From contig JAJZEG010000198.1 in the NCBI GenBank assembly GCA_021828605.1, positions 1 to 5,683 on the forward strand: a DNA stretch of 5,683 nucleotides, written 5' to 3'. This document shows positions 1 through 5,542 of this stretch, in pieces (position 1 is the stretch's first letter; each line of letters begins with the position of its first letter). The notes under the pieces were generated by a model, which saw only the letters and a program-made list of their open reading frames with translations, ran no database searches and was not told the DNA's origin. This stretch comes from Pseudomonadota bacterium. GTDB lineage: Bacteria > Pseudomonadota > Alphaproteobacteria > Acetobacterales > Acetobacteraceae. A program made the translations under genes and the position numbers.

Positions 1-496
1 GGTTGACCGGGTGCAGGGTGGTGACCACGAATTTGGTCGGGCCATCGAGCTTGAAGCTTTTGACGACGGTGGGGATGCCGCCTGCGCCATATTGCAAATA
101 GGTCGGGCCGAGTTTTTTGATCATGTCAAACATATATTTGACATCGGCGCTGGTGACCGGCTTGCCGTTGGACCAGATCCAGGGCCGCATGGTGACGGTG
201 AAAACCGTGTCGTGTTTGGAGACTGTGATGCCGGTGGCGAGGCTGCGGGACCAATCGATGACATGGTCACGATTGACCCAGAAGACCGGCTTGAACAGGA
301 GATAAATGGCTTCGTTATTATAGGCGGAGTCATCGAAAAACGGGTTGAGTTCGGTGACCGAGGCGGGTGGGGTGCCGCTGCCGACGCCGGGCGGGACGAT
401 GACGGTGCCGCAGACTTGCGGCGTGGCGGCGAGCCCGATGCAAGGTGCTAACAGGAACAAGCCGCTGAGAAGCGCACGGCGTAGCCAATTTTTCAT
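1..496 (-). CDS. ABC transporter substrate-binding protein, family 5 (peptide/nickel type), N-terminal part
   Basis: Periplasmic binding protein that would capture a solute such as an oligopeptide, nickel chelate or opine and deliver it to an ABC permease. Only 165 codons are in the window; family members are usually 500-600 aa, so most of the gene lies beyond the left edge. Residues 1-24 form a signal peptide (MKNWLRR basic start, then the hydrophobic ALLSGLFLLAPCIGLAA). The mature start holds TELNPFFDDSAYNNEAIYLL, and residues 106-124 read WIWSNGKPVTSADVKYMFD, matching the W-x-x-G-x-P-V-T-A-x-D-V signature of the SBP_bac_5 family. A later SFKLDGPTKFVVTT strand fits the same fold. The ATG at 496 is preceded by AGGGGGA at 510-504, 7 nt away. 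Cys19 follows LAP, which is a poor lipobox, so ordinary signal peptidase I cleavage is more likely. The family call is firm; the substrate is unknown. Permease genes would be expected next, off the left edge. Confidence 0.9.
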   Translation of the reverse strand, partial: MKNWLRRALLSGLFLLAPCIGLAATPQVCGTVIVPPGVGSGTPPASVTELNPFFDDSAYNNEAIYLLFKPVFWVNRDHVIDWSRSLATGITVSKHDTVFTVTMRPWIWSNGKPVTSADVKYMFDMIKKLGPTYLQYGAGGIPTVVKSFKLDGPTKFVVTTLHPVN

Positions 497-503
497 TTAC
501 GAA

Positions 504-527
504 TCCCCCTGCCCTTTGATTGTGGGC
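504..527 (-). promoter_or_regulatory. Shine-Dalgarno with abutting small hairpin, binding-protein gene
   Basis: On the minus strand AGGGGGA (510-504) lies 7 nt before the ATG at 496. Directly upstream, TGCCC (528-524) can pair with GGGCA (514-510) around a 9-nt loop, so the hairpin touches the first base of the Shine-Dalgarno. The block CAAAGGGCAGGGG is nearly the same as that before the receptor gene. The ribosome site is well supported; a regulatory role for the hairpin is inference. Confidence 0.6.
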
Positions 528-554
528 AAGATTGCGGCGATCAACGATGGGATG

Positions 555-581
555 AGCATAGCATAAATCGCGTCACGCCAA
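555..581 (-). promoter_or_regulatory. weak candidate sigma70-type promoter for the binding-protein gene
   Basis: On the minus strand TTGGCG (581-576) and TATGCT (560-555) resemble -35 and -10 elements, about 60 bp before the ATG and after the terminator of the receptor gene. The spacer is only 15 nt, which is short, and such matches occur by chance. It is listed because the terminator between the two genes implies that the binding protein needs its own promoter. Nothing else notable was seen in the 182-bp gap. Confidence 0.2.
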
Positions 582-625
582 GCGCCACGCTGATCCAAAC
601 TGTATCACATCATTGAAATCAGGAG

Positions 626-659
626 AAAATGCGATGGGGCGGTGCTGTTGCACCGCCCC
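626..659 (-). terminator. intrinsic terminator after the TonB-dependent receptor gene
   Basis: A perfect 10-bp GC-rich stem, GGGGCGGTGC (659-650 on the minus strand) with GCACCGCCCC (645-636), closes a 4-nt loop. It starts 19 bp after the receptor stop codon. The T-run is weak and displaced: five bases (ATCGC) and an A separate the stem from TTTT at 629-626. The hairpin is certain; efficient termination is less sure, and partial read-through into the binding-protein gene is possible. Confidence 0.72.
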
Positions 660-678
660 TGCATAGGCTCAGTCGCGA

Positions 679-3267
679 TTAGAACTTCGCGGACACGCCG
701 AAGGTGATCGAACGCGGCGGGCCTTGATAGGCTGACGCATAAGGCGAGGTAACCTGATAGGGCGAGTTCGGGTTGCCCGTCGGGATCTGCGCGTAGGAGA
801 GATAGTAATGCTGATAGTAGTGCAGGCCCAGCATGTTTTGCACGTTCAGCGACAGCTTCACGTATTTCACGTCGTGGAAGTGAACGCGGTATTTATAGCT
901 CAAATACACGTTCATCAGCAGGTAGCCCGGCAGCTTGAAGTAATGGACCGGACCAAGCCCGACCAATTCCTGCGCGAGGCTGGCTTGCGGCGTTGGGTAA
1001 TACGGCACGGTCGCCAAGCCCAGCGGGACGTTCGGGAAGCCAACGGGTCCGATTGCAGTGGATTGCGGATCGATCGCTGGTGTTGTCACGTTAGACAGAG
1101 CGGGCGACAGGTCGAAAGTGATGAATTGTTGGCCGGTATAGTGACCGGACAGACGCGCATCAAACGGACCTTTTTTGTAGCTGATGCCGAAATTGCCGAA
1201 ATAATTCGGCGCACCGGCCAACGGATCGCCCTTGAACACGAACCCATACTGACCTTCGAACGGGGTATCCTGCGCGAAGAACGAGTTCAGATAGGTGGAT
1301 TGGTTGTGCGAGAAGTTACCGAACACGCTGATATGCGGCGTGACCCGGTATTTCATTGAGGCTTCTTCACCCCGGAACTGTTGCGCGCCAATATTGTTAT
1401 AGACGTTCTGGCCAGTCTGGTAGTTGACCAAGAACGAGAACGAGCTGGTGATTTTTTGATAGTAGATATCGGCGTTCAGGTAGAGCTTGTTGGTGTCATA
1501 GCGCAGACCGGCTTCGTAGGAATGCACGATTTCCGGGTTCGGCGCCTTGGTGGTGCCGATCGTGCCGACAGTGGTGTTAACATAGTCACCGACCGGCGCG
1601 AAACGGGCACCCTTACCATAGCTGGCATAGGCGATTAGGTGGTCCGGCAAATCATAGCTGATGCCGAGGTAAGGCTCGGCGATTTTACCAAAGTTTTTGA
1701 GCTTGTAGCCTGGCAATATCGCGCCGCCACCACCGGCAGTGGTGAATGCGACTTTATTGCTGGAATAGACACCTTGGATGGTCACGCCAGGTTGAATATG
1801 CAGCCTGTCGTGGAACAGATCGATTTTGTCCTGCACGAACACGCTCATGATCGTCCGCTGATAACCACCGGCCGGGTAGCCGAAGCTGTTATAGCCAAGG
1901 ATTTGCGGCATCGGATCGGCGCCGTAAATGAAGGACGTTGCACCCTTCTGCGTCTCCTTAGCAAACAGACCACCGATGGTGATCACGTTGTGCGGCAGGA
2001 AGATATTCGCCTTCGGCGCAAAACCAACCGTTTTGCTGATGCTATAGTTTTTCTCCGCATTCTCGCCAGCCGGATAGGAACCAAACGTCGCCAGCGGGTT
2101 ATAGGTGAAGATTCCCGGTGTGGTGCCGAAGAATTGTCCTGGCCCGATATTACCATAAGCCAAATAAGGAACTTGGAAGGTGGTTTGATACGGGAAGGCC
2201 GGATTAAACAAGACCGCATTCGGCGCGAGATAGCTGGTGAACACGTCAGAGTTGCGCAGGAAGAAAGCATGCGCGCTCAGGATCAAATGGCTGTTCACAT
2301 AGGTGCGGTCACCCAGGATCGCGGTCAGATATTTATCGTTCTGGCGCAGATAGGTGAGCGAACGCGGGAAGTTGTAGTAGAAGTTTTGATTGATCAACGG
2401 CACCGGCAGCGGCGCGTTGGTGTCATAGCCACGGTCGCGGTTGTAGAGCACGGTGGCGGTGATGCGCGACAGGCCGTAATCATAGGGCTTGATCGCCGAG
2501 GCCATCAAATCTTCGTATTGGTTGCTGGTGCCGGTTTGGTAGCCCGCCGAATAACCCTGATTGTAGCGCAACATGAAGCGCGGTGCATCAGGAGATTTGC
2601 TCAATTTACCGGTGTTGAGCTCGAAGCCATAGTTATAGGTATCGAACGAGCCATAGCTGCCGAAAATTTTCGCGTAGCGATGTTTCGAGGGGAGCTTGGT
2701 GGTGTAAGCGATGGTGCCGCCAACGGTCGCGAAACCGGCGCGATCCGGCGGGGCGATGCCGGGATAGATGGTCGAGCCGCTAATTTGACCCAAGGTTACT
2801 GGCGCGCCGTTATTATTGCTGAGGAAGCCACCGGCGCCACCATACAGCAAGTCGTTGATCGGCACTCCATCAAGCGTGTCGGCCAGCTGGCTGGCGCGCA
2901 CGCCGCGCACGGTCAGCACGGGGAGTTTTTGTCCGACGCCCGATTGATATTCGTTCACTGACGGGGTTTGCGCGAGGACCGACTGAATTGAACCGGTATG
3001 CTCAACCGCTTTGATTTGATCCGGTGTAATCACCGAAATCGCGTTCGCAACGTTTTTCTCTTTGAGCAGCAATTTTTTGTAGAACACTTTAATCGCTTGG
3101 ATGCTTTGCGTGTTCTGCGCGGGCGTTGCCGCCGTTGTGCCGGCGGTTGCGGTGGCGCCGACTGCGGGAGTCGTTTGCGCCCAGACCCGCGTTGAAAATA
3201 CCATGCCGCTCGCTACTGAGCAGGCCGTCAAAATTACCAATCGCTTACGCGTCGACACTGTTCTCAT
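679..3267 (-). CDS. TonB-dependent outer-membrane receptor
   Basis: An 862-aa outer-membrane active transporter: a 22-strand beta-barrel closed by an N-terminal plug that imports a scarce substrate using energy from TonB-ExbB-ExbD. Residues 1-30 are a signal peptide (basic MRTVSTRKRL, hydrophobic core, VWA-Q cleavage). Residues 31-55 are an Ala/Thr-rich linker. The plug runs from about 68 to 195: NVANAISVITPDQI, then VLTVRGVRASQLADTLDGVP (117-136), then GGTIAYTTKLP (183-193). The barrel follows, with PNPEIVHSYEAGLRY near residue 575, aromatic alternating strands, and the terminal FGVSAKF ending in Phe as outer-membrane proteins do. The mature protein has no cysteine. No STN signalling domain is present, so FecA-type sigma/anti-sigma control is unlikely. 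A clear TonB box is not seen; SIQAIKVF at 55-62 is the best candidate. The start at 3267 was chosen for its signal peptide and AGGGGAG site. Siderophore, cobalamin, metal chelate or other substrates cannot be distinguished. Confidence 0.95.
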   Translation of the reverse strand: MRTVSTRKRLVILTACSVASGMVFSTRVWAQTTPAVGATATAGTTAATPAQNTQSIQAIKVFYKKLLLKEKNVANAISVITPDQIKAVEHTGSIQSVLAQTPSVNEYQSGVGQKLPVLTVRGVRASQLADTLDGVPINDLLYGGAGGFLSNNNGAPVTLGQISGSTIYPGIAPPDRAGFATVGGTIAYTTKLPSKHRYAKIFGSYGSFDTYNYGFELNTGKLSKSPDAPRFMLRYNQGYSAGYQTGTSNQYEDLMASAIKPYDYGLSRITATVLYNRDRGYDTNAPLPVPLINQNFYYNFPRSLTYLRQNDKYLTAILGDRTYVNSHLILSAHAFFLRNSDVFTSYLAPNAVLFNPAFPYQTTFQVPYLAYGNIGPGQFFGTTPGIFTYNPLATFGSYPAGENAEKNYSISKTVGFAPKANIFLPHNVITIGGLFAKETQKGATSFIYGADPMPQILGYNSFGYPAGGYQRTIMSVFVQDKIDLFHDRLHIQPGVTIQGVYSSNKVAFTTAGGGGAILPGYKLKNFGKIAEPYLGISYDLPDHLIAYASYGKGARFAPVGDYVNTTVGTIGTTKAPNPEIVHSYEAGLRYDTNKLYLNADIYYQKITSSFSFLVNYQTGQNVYNNIGAQQFRGEEASMKYRVTPHISVFGNFSHNQSTYLNSFFAQDTPFEGQYGFVFKGDPLAGAPNYFGNFGISYKKGPFDARLSGHYTGQQFITFDLSPALSNVTTPAIDPQSTAIGPVGFPNVPLGLATVPYYPTPQASLAQELVGLGPVHYFKLPGYLLMNVYLSYKYRVHFHDVKYVKLSLNVQNMLGLHYYQHYYLSYAQIPTGNPNSPYQVTSPYASAYQGPPRSITFGVSAKF

Positions 3268-3272
3268 CACAA

Positions 3273-3291
3273 CTCCCCTGCCCGTTTGGGC
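3273..3291 (-). promoter_or_regulatory. Shine-Dalgarno with abutting mini-hairpin, receptor gene
   Basis: On the minus strand AGGGGAG (3279-3273) lies 5 nt before the ATG at 3267 and fixes this start rather than the ATG 168 nt upstream. Just before it GCCC (3291-3288) and GGGC (3283-3280) can form a 4-bp stem around the tetraloop AAAC. The block CAAACGGGCAGGGG closely matches the one before the binding-protein gene. Confidence 0.65.
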
Positions 3292-3304
3292 TTTTGATAA
3301 AACC

Positions 3305-3330
3305 CGGCGCCTATCCCTGAAATCGCGCCG
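3305..3330 (-). promoter_or_regulatory. possible leader hairpin before the receptor start
   Basis: On the minus strand CGGCGC (3330-3325) can pair with GCGCCG (3310-3305) around a 14-nt loop, followed by GGTTTTATC and, 26 nt after the stem, by the Shine-Dalgarno. This resembles a weak intrinsic terminator or attenuator within the mRNA leader. The stem is short and the T-run has four residues, so chance is a real alternative. Confidence 0.25.
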
Positions 3331-3545
3331 TCGCCCTTGAACTAACGTATAACTGTTGTCCCCGTAGCGCCTTTGTTTTCGTGACCGAGGCGTTACAGTT
3401 GTGAGTATCTCGCATGACAGAAGCGCGCCTGCCAAGGGTCTTTTTGCAACAGTTACTAAGAATGATCAGGCGCAGTTCGGCAATGGATGCAGCCTGAGGG
3501 TGAAAAAAACCGTTGAAAAGACTTTATTTCTTAAACATCGATTGT

Positions 3546-3594
3546 TTGGAACATATTATTGCGTTTGGGGCCGAATTGGGACGTATCATTGCGT
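3546..3594. repeat. 19-bp direct repeat at 30-bp period, operator-like
   Basis: TTGGAACATATTATTGCGT (3546-3564) and TTGGGACGTATCATTGCGT (3576-3594) match at 16 of 19 positions, with starts exactly 30 bp apart, close to three helical turns. All three differences are transitions (A/G, A/G, T/C). The pair lies about 280-330 bp upstream of the receptor start in a region without genes. It looks like a two-site binding element for a regulator that binds side by side; which regulator is unknown. Confidence 0.55.
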
Positions 3595-3616
3595 AGATGC
3601 TGCCCTAAAACTTGCT

Positions 3617-3630
3617 TCACGAATTCGTGA
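3617..3630. promoter_or_regulatory. perfect 14-bp palindrome, candidate operator
   Basis: TCACGAATTCGTGA is a perfect palindrome centred between 3623 and 3624, 25 bp before the T-tract of the upstream terminator and 23 bp from the direct repeat. Its size and symmetry suit a homodimeric repressor or activator. It is too tight to be a terminator hairpin, since it has no loop and no following T-run. The regulator family cannot be named. Confidence 0.4.
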
Positions 3631-3654
3631 TGTGCGCAGAATCACTTGACCAAT

Positions 3655-3688
3655 AAAAAACCCCATAACCAGCGAACTGGTTATGGGG
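3655..3688 (-). terminator. strong intrinsic terminator of the exbD-TPR operon
   Basis: On the minus strand a perfect 12-bp stem, CCCCATAACCAG (3688-3677) with CTGGTTATGGGG (3672-3661), encloses the loop TTCG and is followed at once by six Ts (3660-3655). This is a textbook rho-independent terminator about 150 bp after the stop of the TPR-like gene. No T-run follows on the plus strand, so it acts in one direction. It separates the upstream operon from the receptor transcript. Confidence 0.94.
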
Positions 3689-3699
3689 CTGAGCCGAAT

Positions 3700-3751
3700 T
3701 AGAGCGCGATATGTTCAGATTGACGCAGTCGCGCCAATCTGACGCGCTCTA
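3700..3751. repeat. intergenic palindromic repeat element
   Basis: An imperfect palindrome of about 52 bp. Outer arms TAGAGCGCG (3700-3708) and CGCGCTCTA (3743-3751) pair perfectly over 9 bp; inner arms CAGATTG (3716-3722) and CAATCTG (3735-3741) pair over 7 bp; a 3-bp CGC/GCG stem with loop AGTC caps it. The asymmetric bulge (7 nt against 1 nt) makes it distinct from a terminator, and no T-run follows. Dispersed palindromes with TAGAGC ends are familiar in alphaproteobacterial intergenic DNA. Only one full unit is in this window, so its repeat status is inferred. In the mRNA it lies between the TPR stop codon and the terminator. Confidence 0.6.
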
Positions 3752-3782
3752 GCTTTGTTTGCGAGGCTGAGTAACGCTTGTC

Positions 3783-3827
3783 ATTGCCGCGCATTATGCG
3801 CGTCAATTCCAAACGATCAGGCTCTAG
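3783..3827. repeat. second, degenerate palindromic unit next to the first
   Basis: The end GCTCTAG recurs at 3821-3827, a direct copy of the end of the neighbouring palindrome (3746-3752). Between them ATTG-C-CGCGC (3783-3792) and GCGCG-T-CAAT (3798-3807) form a hairpin with one mismatch around ATTAT. This could be a decayed second copy or a mosaic of the element. The hairpin is visible; the relation to the first unit is inference. Confidence 0.4.
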
Positions 3828-3840
3828 TGGGGGCGAAAAG

Positions 3841-5022
3841 TTATTTAACGAGCAGCCAGAGTTTCGCGAGTTGCTCGGCGGCGTGGCTGCCTTTGACCGA
3901 GCGCCACATGGCGACGGCGTTCGCATGTTGGCCGGTGAGGGCAAAGGCGATACCCATATCAAGCTCGGCCTGGCCGTCATGGGCGAGGCCGCCACTGCGA
4001 ATCGCTTGCTCCATGAGCGCAATTCCAGATTTGTTGCCGCCATAGACCTGATTAAAGCCGATGGCGAAGAGCGAGGCGGCATCCTTGTTCGCTTTGGCCT
4101 GGGCGATGCTGGTGGATTCCGCCGCCTGTAAAGTCGCCTGGCGCTTGGCGATGAAATGTTGGAGATGCGCATCGCTCGCGGCTTTTGCGCCGACCCCTAA
4201 TATGCCCGCCTTGTTGCCCGCTTGGAAGATTTGCAGCGCCTCGTTCGGCAAGCCGCGCGCCACCGAATCTTCGGCGAATCGGATATAGTCGTGATGGGTC
4301 GCAGACAGGCCCACCGCTTGGCGGAGTCGAAAGAAGCTGAGCGCCAGACGTTGGTTGAAGACCGGCTCGGCCTGGAACTGGCCGATCAGATTCTGCCAAT
4401 GGGCGGGGCTTGGGTAATAGCGCACGGTCTCGACGATGATGTTGCTGACGCCTGCCTGGTCATGGGCGTTGGCATAGCAATTTTCGACCAGCGCCAGCCC
4501 GGCCTGGCTCGGCGGACGGTGCAGCAACACCTGGCTATTCAGCGTTTTGCATTCGTGGAGTTGATAATAGGATTGCAACAAAATCTGGTGGAATTGCGGT
4601 GAGCCGCTCAGATAGCGGTTGATGGTCGCGATGGCCGCCGTGTAGTTGCCAGCTTGATATTGCGAACTCGCTTCGCCCTCGGCCATTTGGGCGACTTGGC
4701 CCGAGGAGAGTTGGCCGGTGCCGATCAGGGTCGCGTAATCCTGGGCGGCGGCGGCGTGGTCACCGCGCCTTGCGTCAATCGCGGCGCGCAGCTGATCGAT
4801 TGCCAAGGTTTCCGACGCGGTTTTGTTCGGCACTGCGGCGGCACGGTTCACCTCATTTAAGGCGTCGACGTAACGATGCGCGTTGAGATCCTGCTCGGCG
4901 GCGAGCAGAGGTTGGCCAATGGCCGGGGGCATGGTTTGCGCCAGCGCGATGGGTGCTGCGACAAAGGGTGTTAGCCCGAGCAACAGAGCCGCCAGCCGAC
5001 CGCGAGGAGCAACAAATTTCAT
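3841..5022 (-). CDS. secreted TPR-like helical repeat protein of the exbD operon
   Basis: A 393-aa protein predicted to be exported to the periplasm. Residues 1-28 are a clear signal peptide (MKFVAPRGR, hydrophobic LAALLLGLTPFVAAP, ALA-Q cleavage). The rest is Ala/Gln-rich and helical with TPR-like hairpins: residues 40-61 (AAEQDLNAHRYVDALNEVNRAA), 73-100 (ending GDHAAAAQDYATLI), 111-137 (EGEASSQYQAGNYTAAIATIN), 257-267 (GLPNEALQIFQ) and 311-375 (repeat pair ending GQHANAVAMWRSV). Exactly two cysteines, 158 and 182, could form a disulfide. No enzyme motif is seen. It follows exbD by 76 bp on the same strand and is the last gene before the terminator. TPR proteins occur in some Ton operons (TtpC of the Vibrio TonB2 system), so a role as periplasmic accessory of the Ton motor is plausible but inferred. 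The start at 5022 has AAAGGG 7 nt upstream; the ATG at 5055 has no such site. Confidence 0.85.
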   Translation of the reverse strand: MKFVAPRGRLAALLLGLTPFVAAPIALAQTMPPAIGQPLLAAEQDLNAHRYVDALNEVNRAAAVPNKTASETLAIDQLRAAIDARRGDHAAAAQDYATLIGTGQLSSGQVAQMAEGEASSQYQAGNYTAAIATINRYLSGSPQFHQILLQSYYQLHECKTLNSQVLLHRPPSQAGLALVENCYANAHDQAGVSNIIVETVRYYPSPAHWQNLIGQFQAEPVFNQRLALSFFRLRQAVGLSATHHDYIRFAEDSVARGLPNEALQIFQAGNKAGILGVGAKAASDAHLQHFIAKRQATLQAAESTSIAQAKANKDAASLFAIGFNQVYGGNKSGIALMEQAIRSGGLAHDGQAELDMGIAFALTGQHANAVAMWRSVKGSHAAEQLAKLWLLVK

Positions 5023-5047
5023 ACACCGACCCTTTGGATCACAGATT

Positions 5048-5088
5048 ATTAACATGCGAGGTTAATCGCCAGACTTTAACCGCCAGAC
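5048..5088. repeat. dyad plus tandem 14-bp repeat in the exbD-TPR gap
   Basis: ATTAAC (5048-5053) and GTTAAT (5061-5066) form a perfect 6-bp inverted repeat with a 7-nt spacer. It overlaps a tandem pair, GTTAATCGCCAGAC (5061-5074) and TTTAACCGCCAGAC (5075-5088), identical at 12 of 14 positions. The cluster sits in the 76-bp gap between exbD and the TPR-like gene. It may be an internal regulatory site; TTAA spacing does not fit the CtrA consensus (TTAA-N7-TTAA). Confidence 0.4.
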
Positions 5089-5098
5089 CGGCTTTCGC

Positions 5099-5527
5099 CT
5101 ATTGGCTATATTGCTCGTTGCCGACGATGCCGATTTTGGTCAGACCGTCGCGCTCGGCAGCGGCCATCACGCCGATGACGGCGCTGTAATTGGCCAGCTT
5201 GTTCGGGTTGACATGGATTTCCGGCTGATCGACCAAAGTGGCCGCCGCCTTCAATTTCATTTCCAACGCCGCACGGTTCGGAATGCGGGTGCCATTCCAA
5301 TAGACGGTGCCATCATAGTTAATGTCGATTTGCACGACCGGCGGCGGGGTTGGCGGCGGTGGCGGCTTGCCATGCGGCAAGTTCAGATTGACCGCGTGCA
5401 ACTGCACCGGAATGGTAATGATCAACATTGTCAACAGCACCAGCATCACGTCGATCAGCGGGGTGGTGTTGATATCCACCATTTCCTCTGGATCTTCCGA
5501 GCGGCTGCTTCCTAAATTCATTGCCAT
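5099..5527 (-). CDS. exbD: ExbD-family biopolymer transport protein (second of two)
   Basis: A complete 142-aa ExbD/TolR-type subunit of the proton-driven motor that energises TonB. A short cytoplasmic tail (1-18) with acidic EDPEEM leads to the signature VDINTTPLIDVMLVLLTML. The single membrane helix covers about 23-42 and contains Asp26, equivalent to the essential membrane aspartate (Asp25) of E. coli ExbD. The periplasmic part opens with a proline-rich stretch, PPPPPTPPP (55-63), then VVQIDINYDGTVYWNG and a C-terminal ANYSAVIGVMAAAERDGLTKIGIV module typical of the family. Length is normal. The start at 5527 was chosen because AGGGGGAG (5542-5535) lies 7 nt upstream; the ATG at 5521 is possible, the one at 5602 is not, as it lies inside the preceding gene. 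It is translationally close-coupled to the preceding exbD. Confidence 0.95.
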   Translation of the reverse strand: MAMNLGSSRSEDPEEMVDINTTPLIDVMLVLLTMLIITIPVQLHAVNLNLPHGKPPPPPTPPPVVQIDINYDGTVYWNGTRIPNRAALEMKLKAAATLVDQPEIHVNPNKLANYSAVIGVMAAAERDGLTKIGIVGNEQYSQ

Positions 5528-5534
5528 TGCGCGT

Positions 5535-5542
5535 CTCCCCCT
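5535..5542 (-). promoter_or_regulatory. Shine-Dalgarno overlapping the upstream exbD stop codon
   Basis: AGGGGGAG on the minus strand, 7 nt before the ATG at 5527. Its first A is the last base of the TGA of the preceding exbD. This arrangement lets terminating ribosomes reinitiate and suits subunits made in a fixed ratio. It also selects the start at 5527 over the in-frame ATG at 5521. Confidence 0.8.

Larger units (their letters stand above)
3292..3654. other. gene-free control region upstream of the receptor
   Basis: About 360 bp with no credible gene on either strand; parts (about 3500-3660) are noticeably more AT-rich than the coding DNA. It must contain the receptor promoter, because a strong terminator closes the upstream operon at 3655. 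No convincing -35/-10 pair was found on the minus strand, nor a clear Fur or Irr box or a cobalamin riboswitch. It does hold a perfect palindrome (3617-3630), a long direct repeat (3546-3594), an inverted pair TAACTGTTG (3350-3358) / CAACAGTTA (3447-3455), and a leader hairpin (3305-3330). Confidence 0.6.

Noticed and set aside
1639..2961. 440-codon open frame on the plus strand, opposite the receptor gene
   Set aside because: It lies wholly antisense to a well-supported receptor gene. Its translation is rich in Arg, Val and Ile with no signal or domain motif, as expected of a codon-bias shadow.
3268..3435. 56-residue N-terminal extension of the receptor from an ATG at 3435
   Set aside because: The extension is Arg-rich, would place the signal peptide internally, and has no ribosome site. 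The ATG at 3267 has AGGGGAG and a proper signal peptide.
3546..3594. CRISPR-like repeat
   Set aside because: There are only two copies, with an 11-bp spacer and mismatches, so this is not a CRISPR array.
3401..3649. 82-codon plus-strand frame in the gap (GTG start)
   Set aside because: There is no ribosome site before the GTG and no recognisable domain. Its only striking feature, the repeated GTYYCV/GTYHCV, is simply the DNA direct repeat read in frame.
3646..3670. TTGACC on the plus strand as a -35 box
   Set aside because: No -10 element follows at 16-18 bp, and the sequence runs into the terminator stem. No plus-strand gene needs a promoter here.
3699..4172. 157-codon minus-strand frame overlapping the TPR-like gene
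   Set aside because: It overlaps a better gene in another frame and extends through the palindromic repeat. The composition is Ser/Arg/Pro-rich without domains.
5048..5066. CtrA binding site
   Set aside because: The TTAA cores are 9 and 10 nt apart, not the 7 nt of the CtrA consensus.
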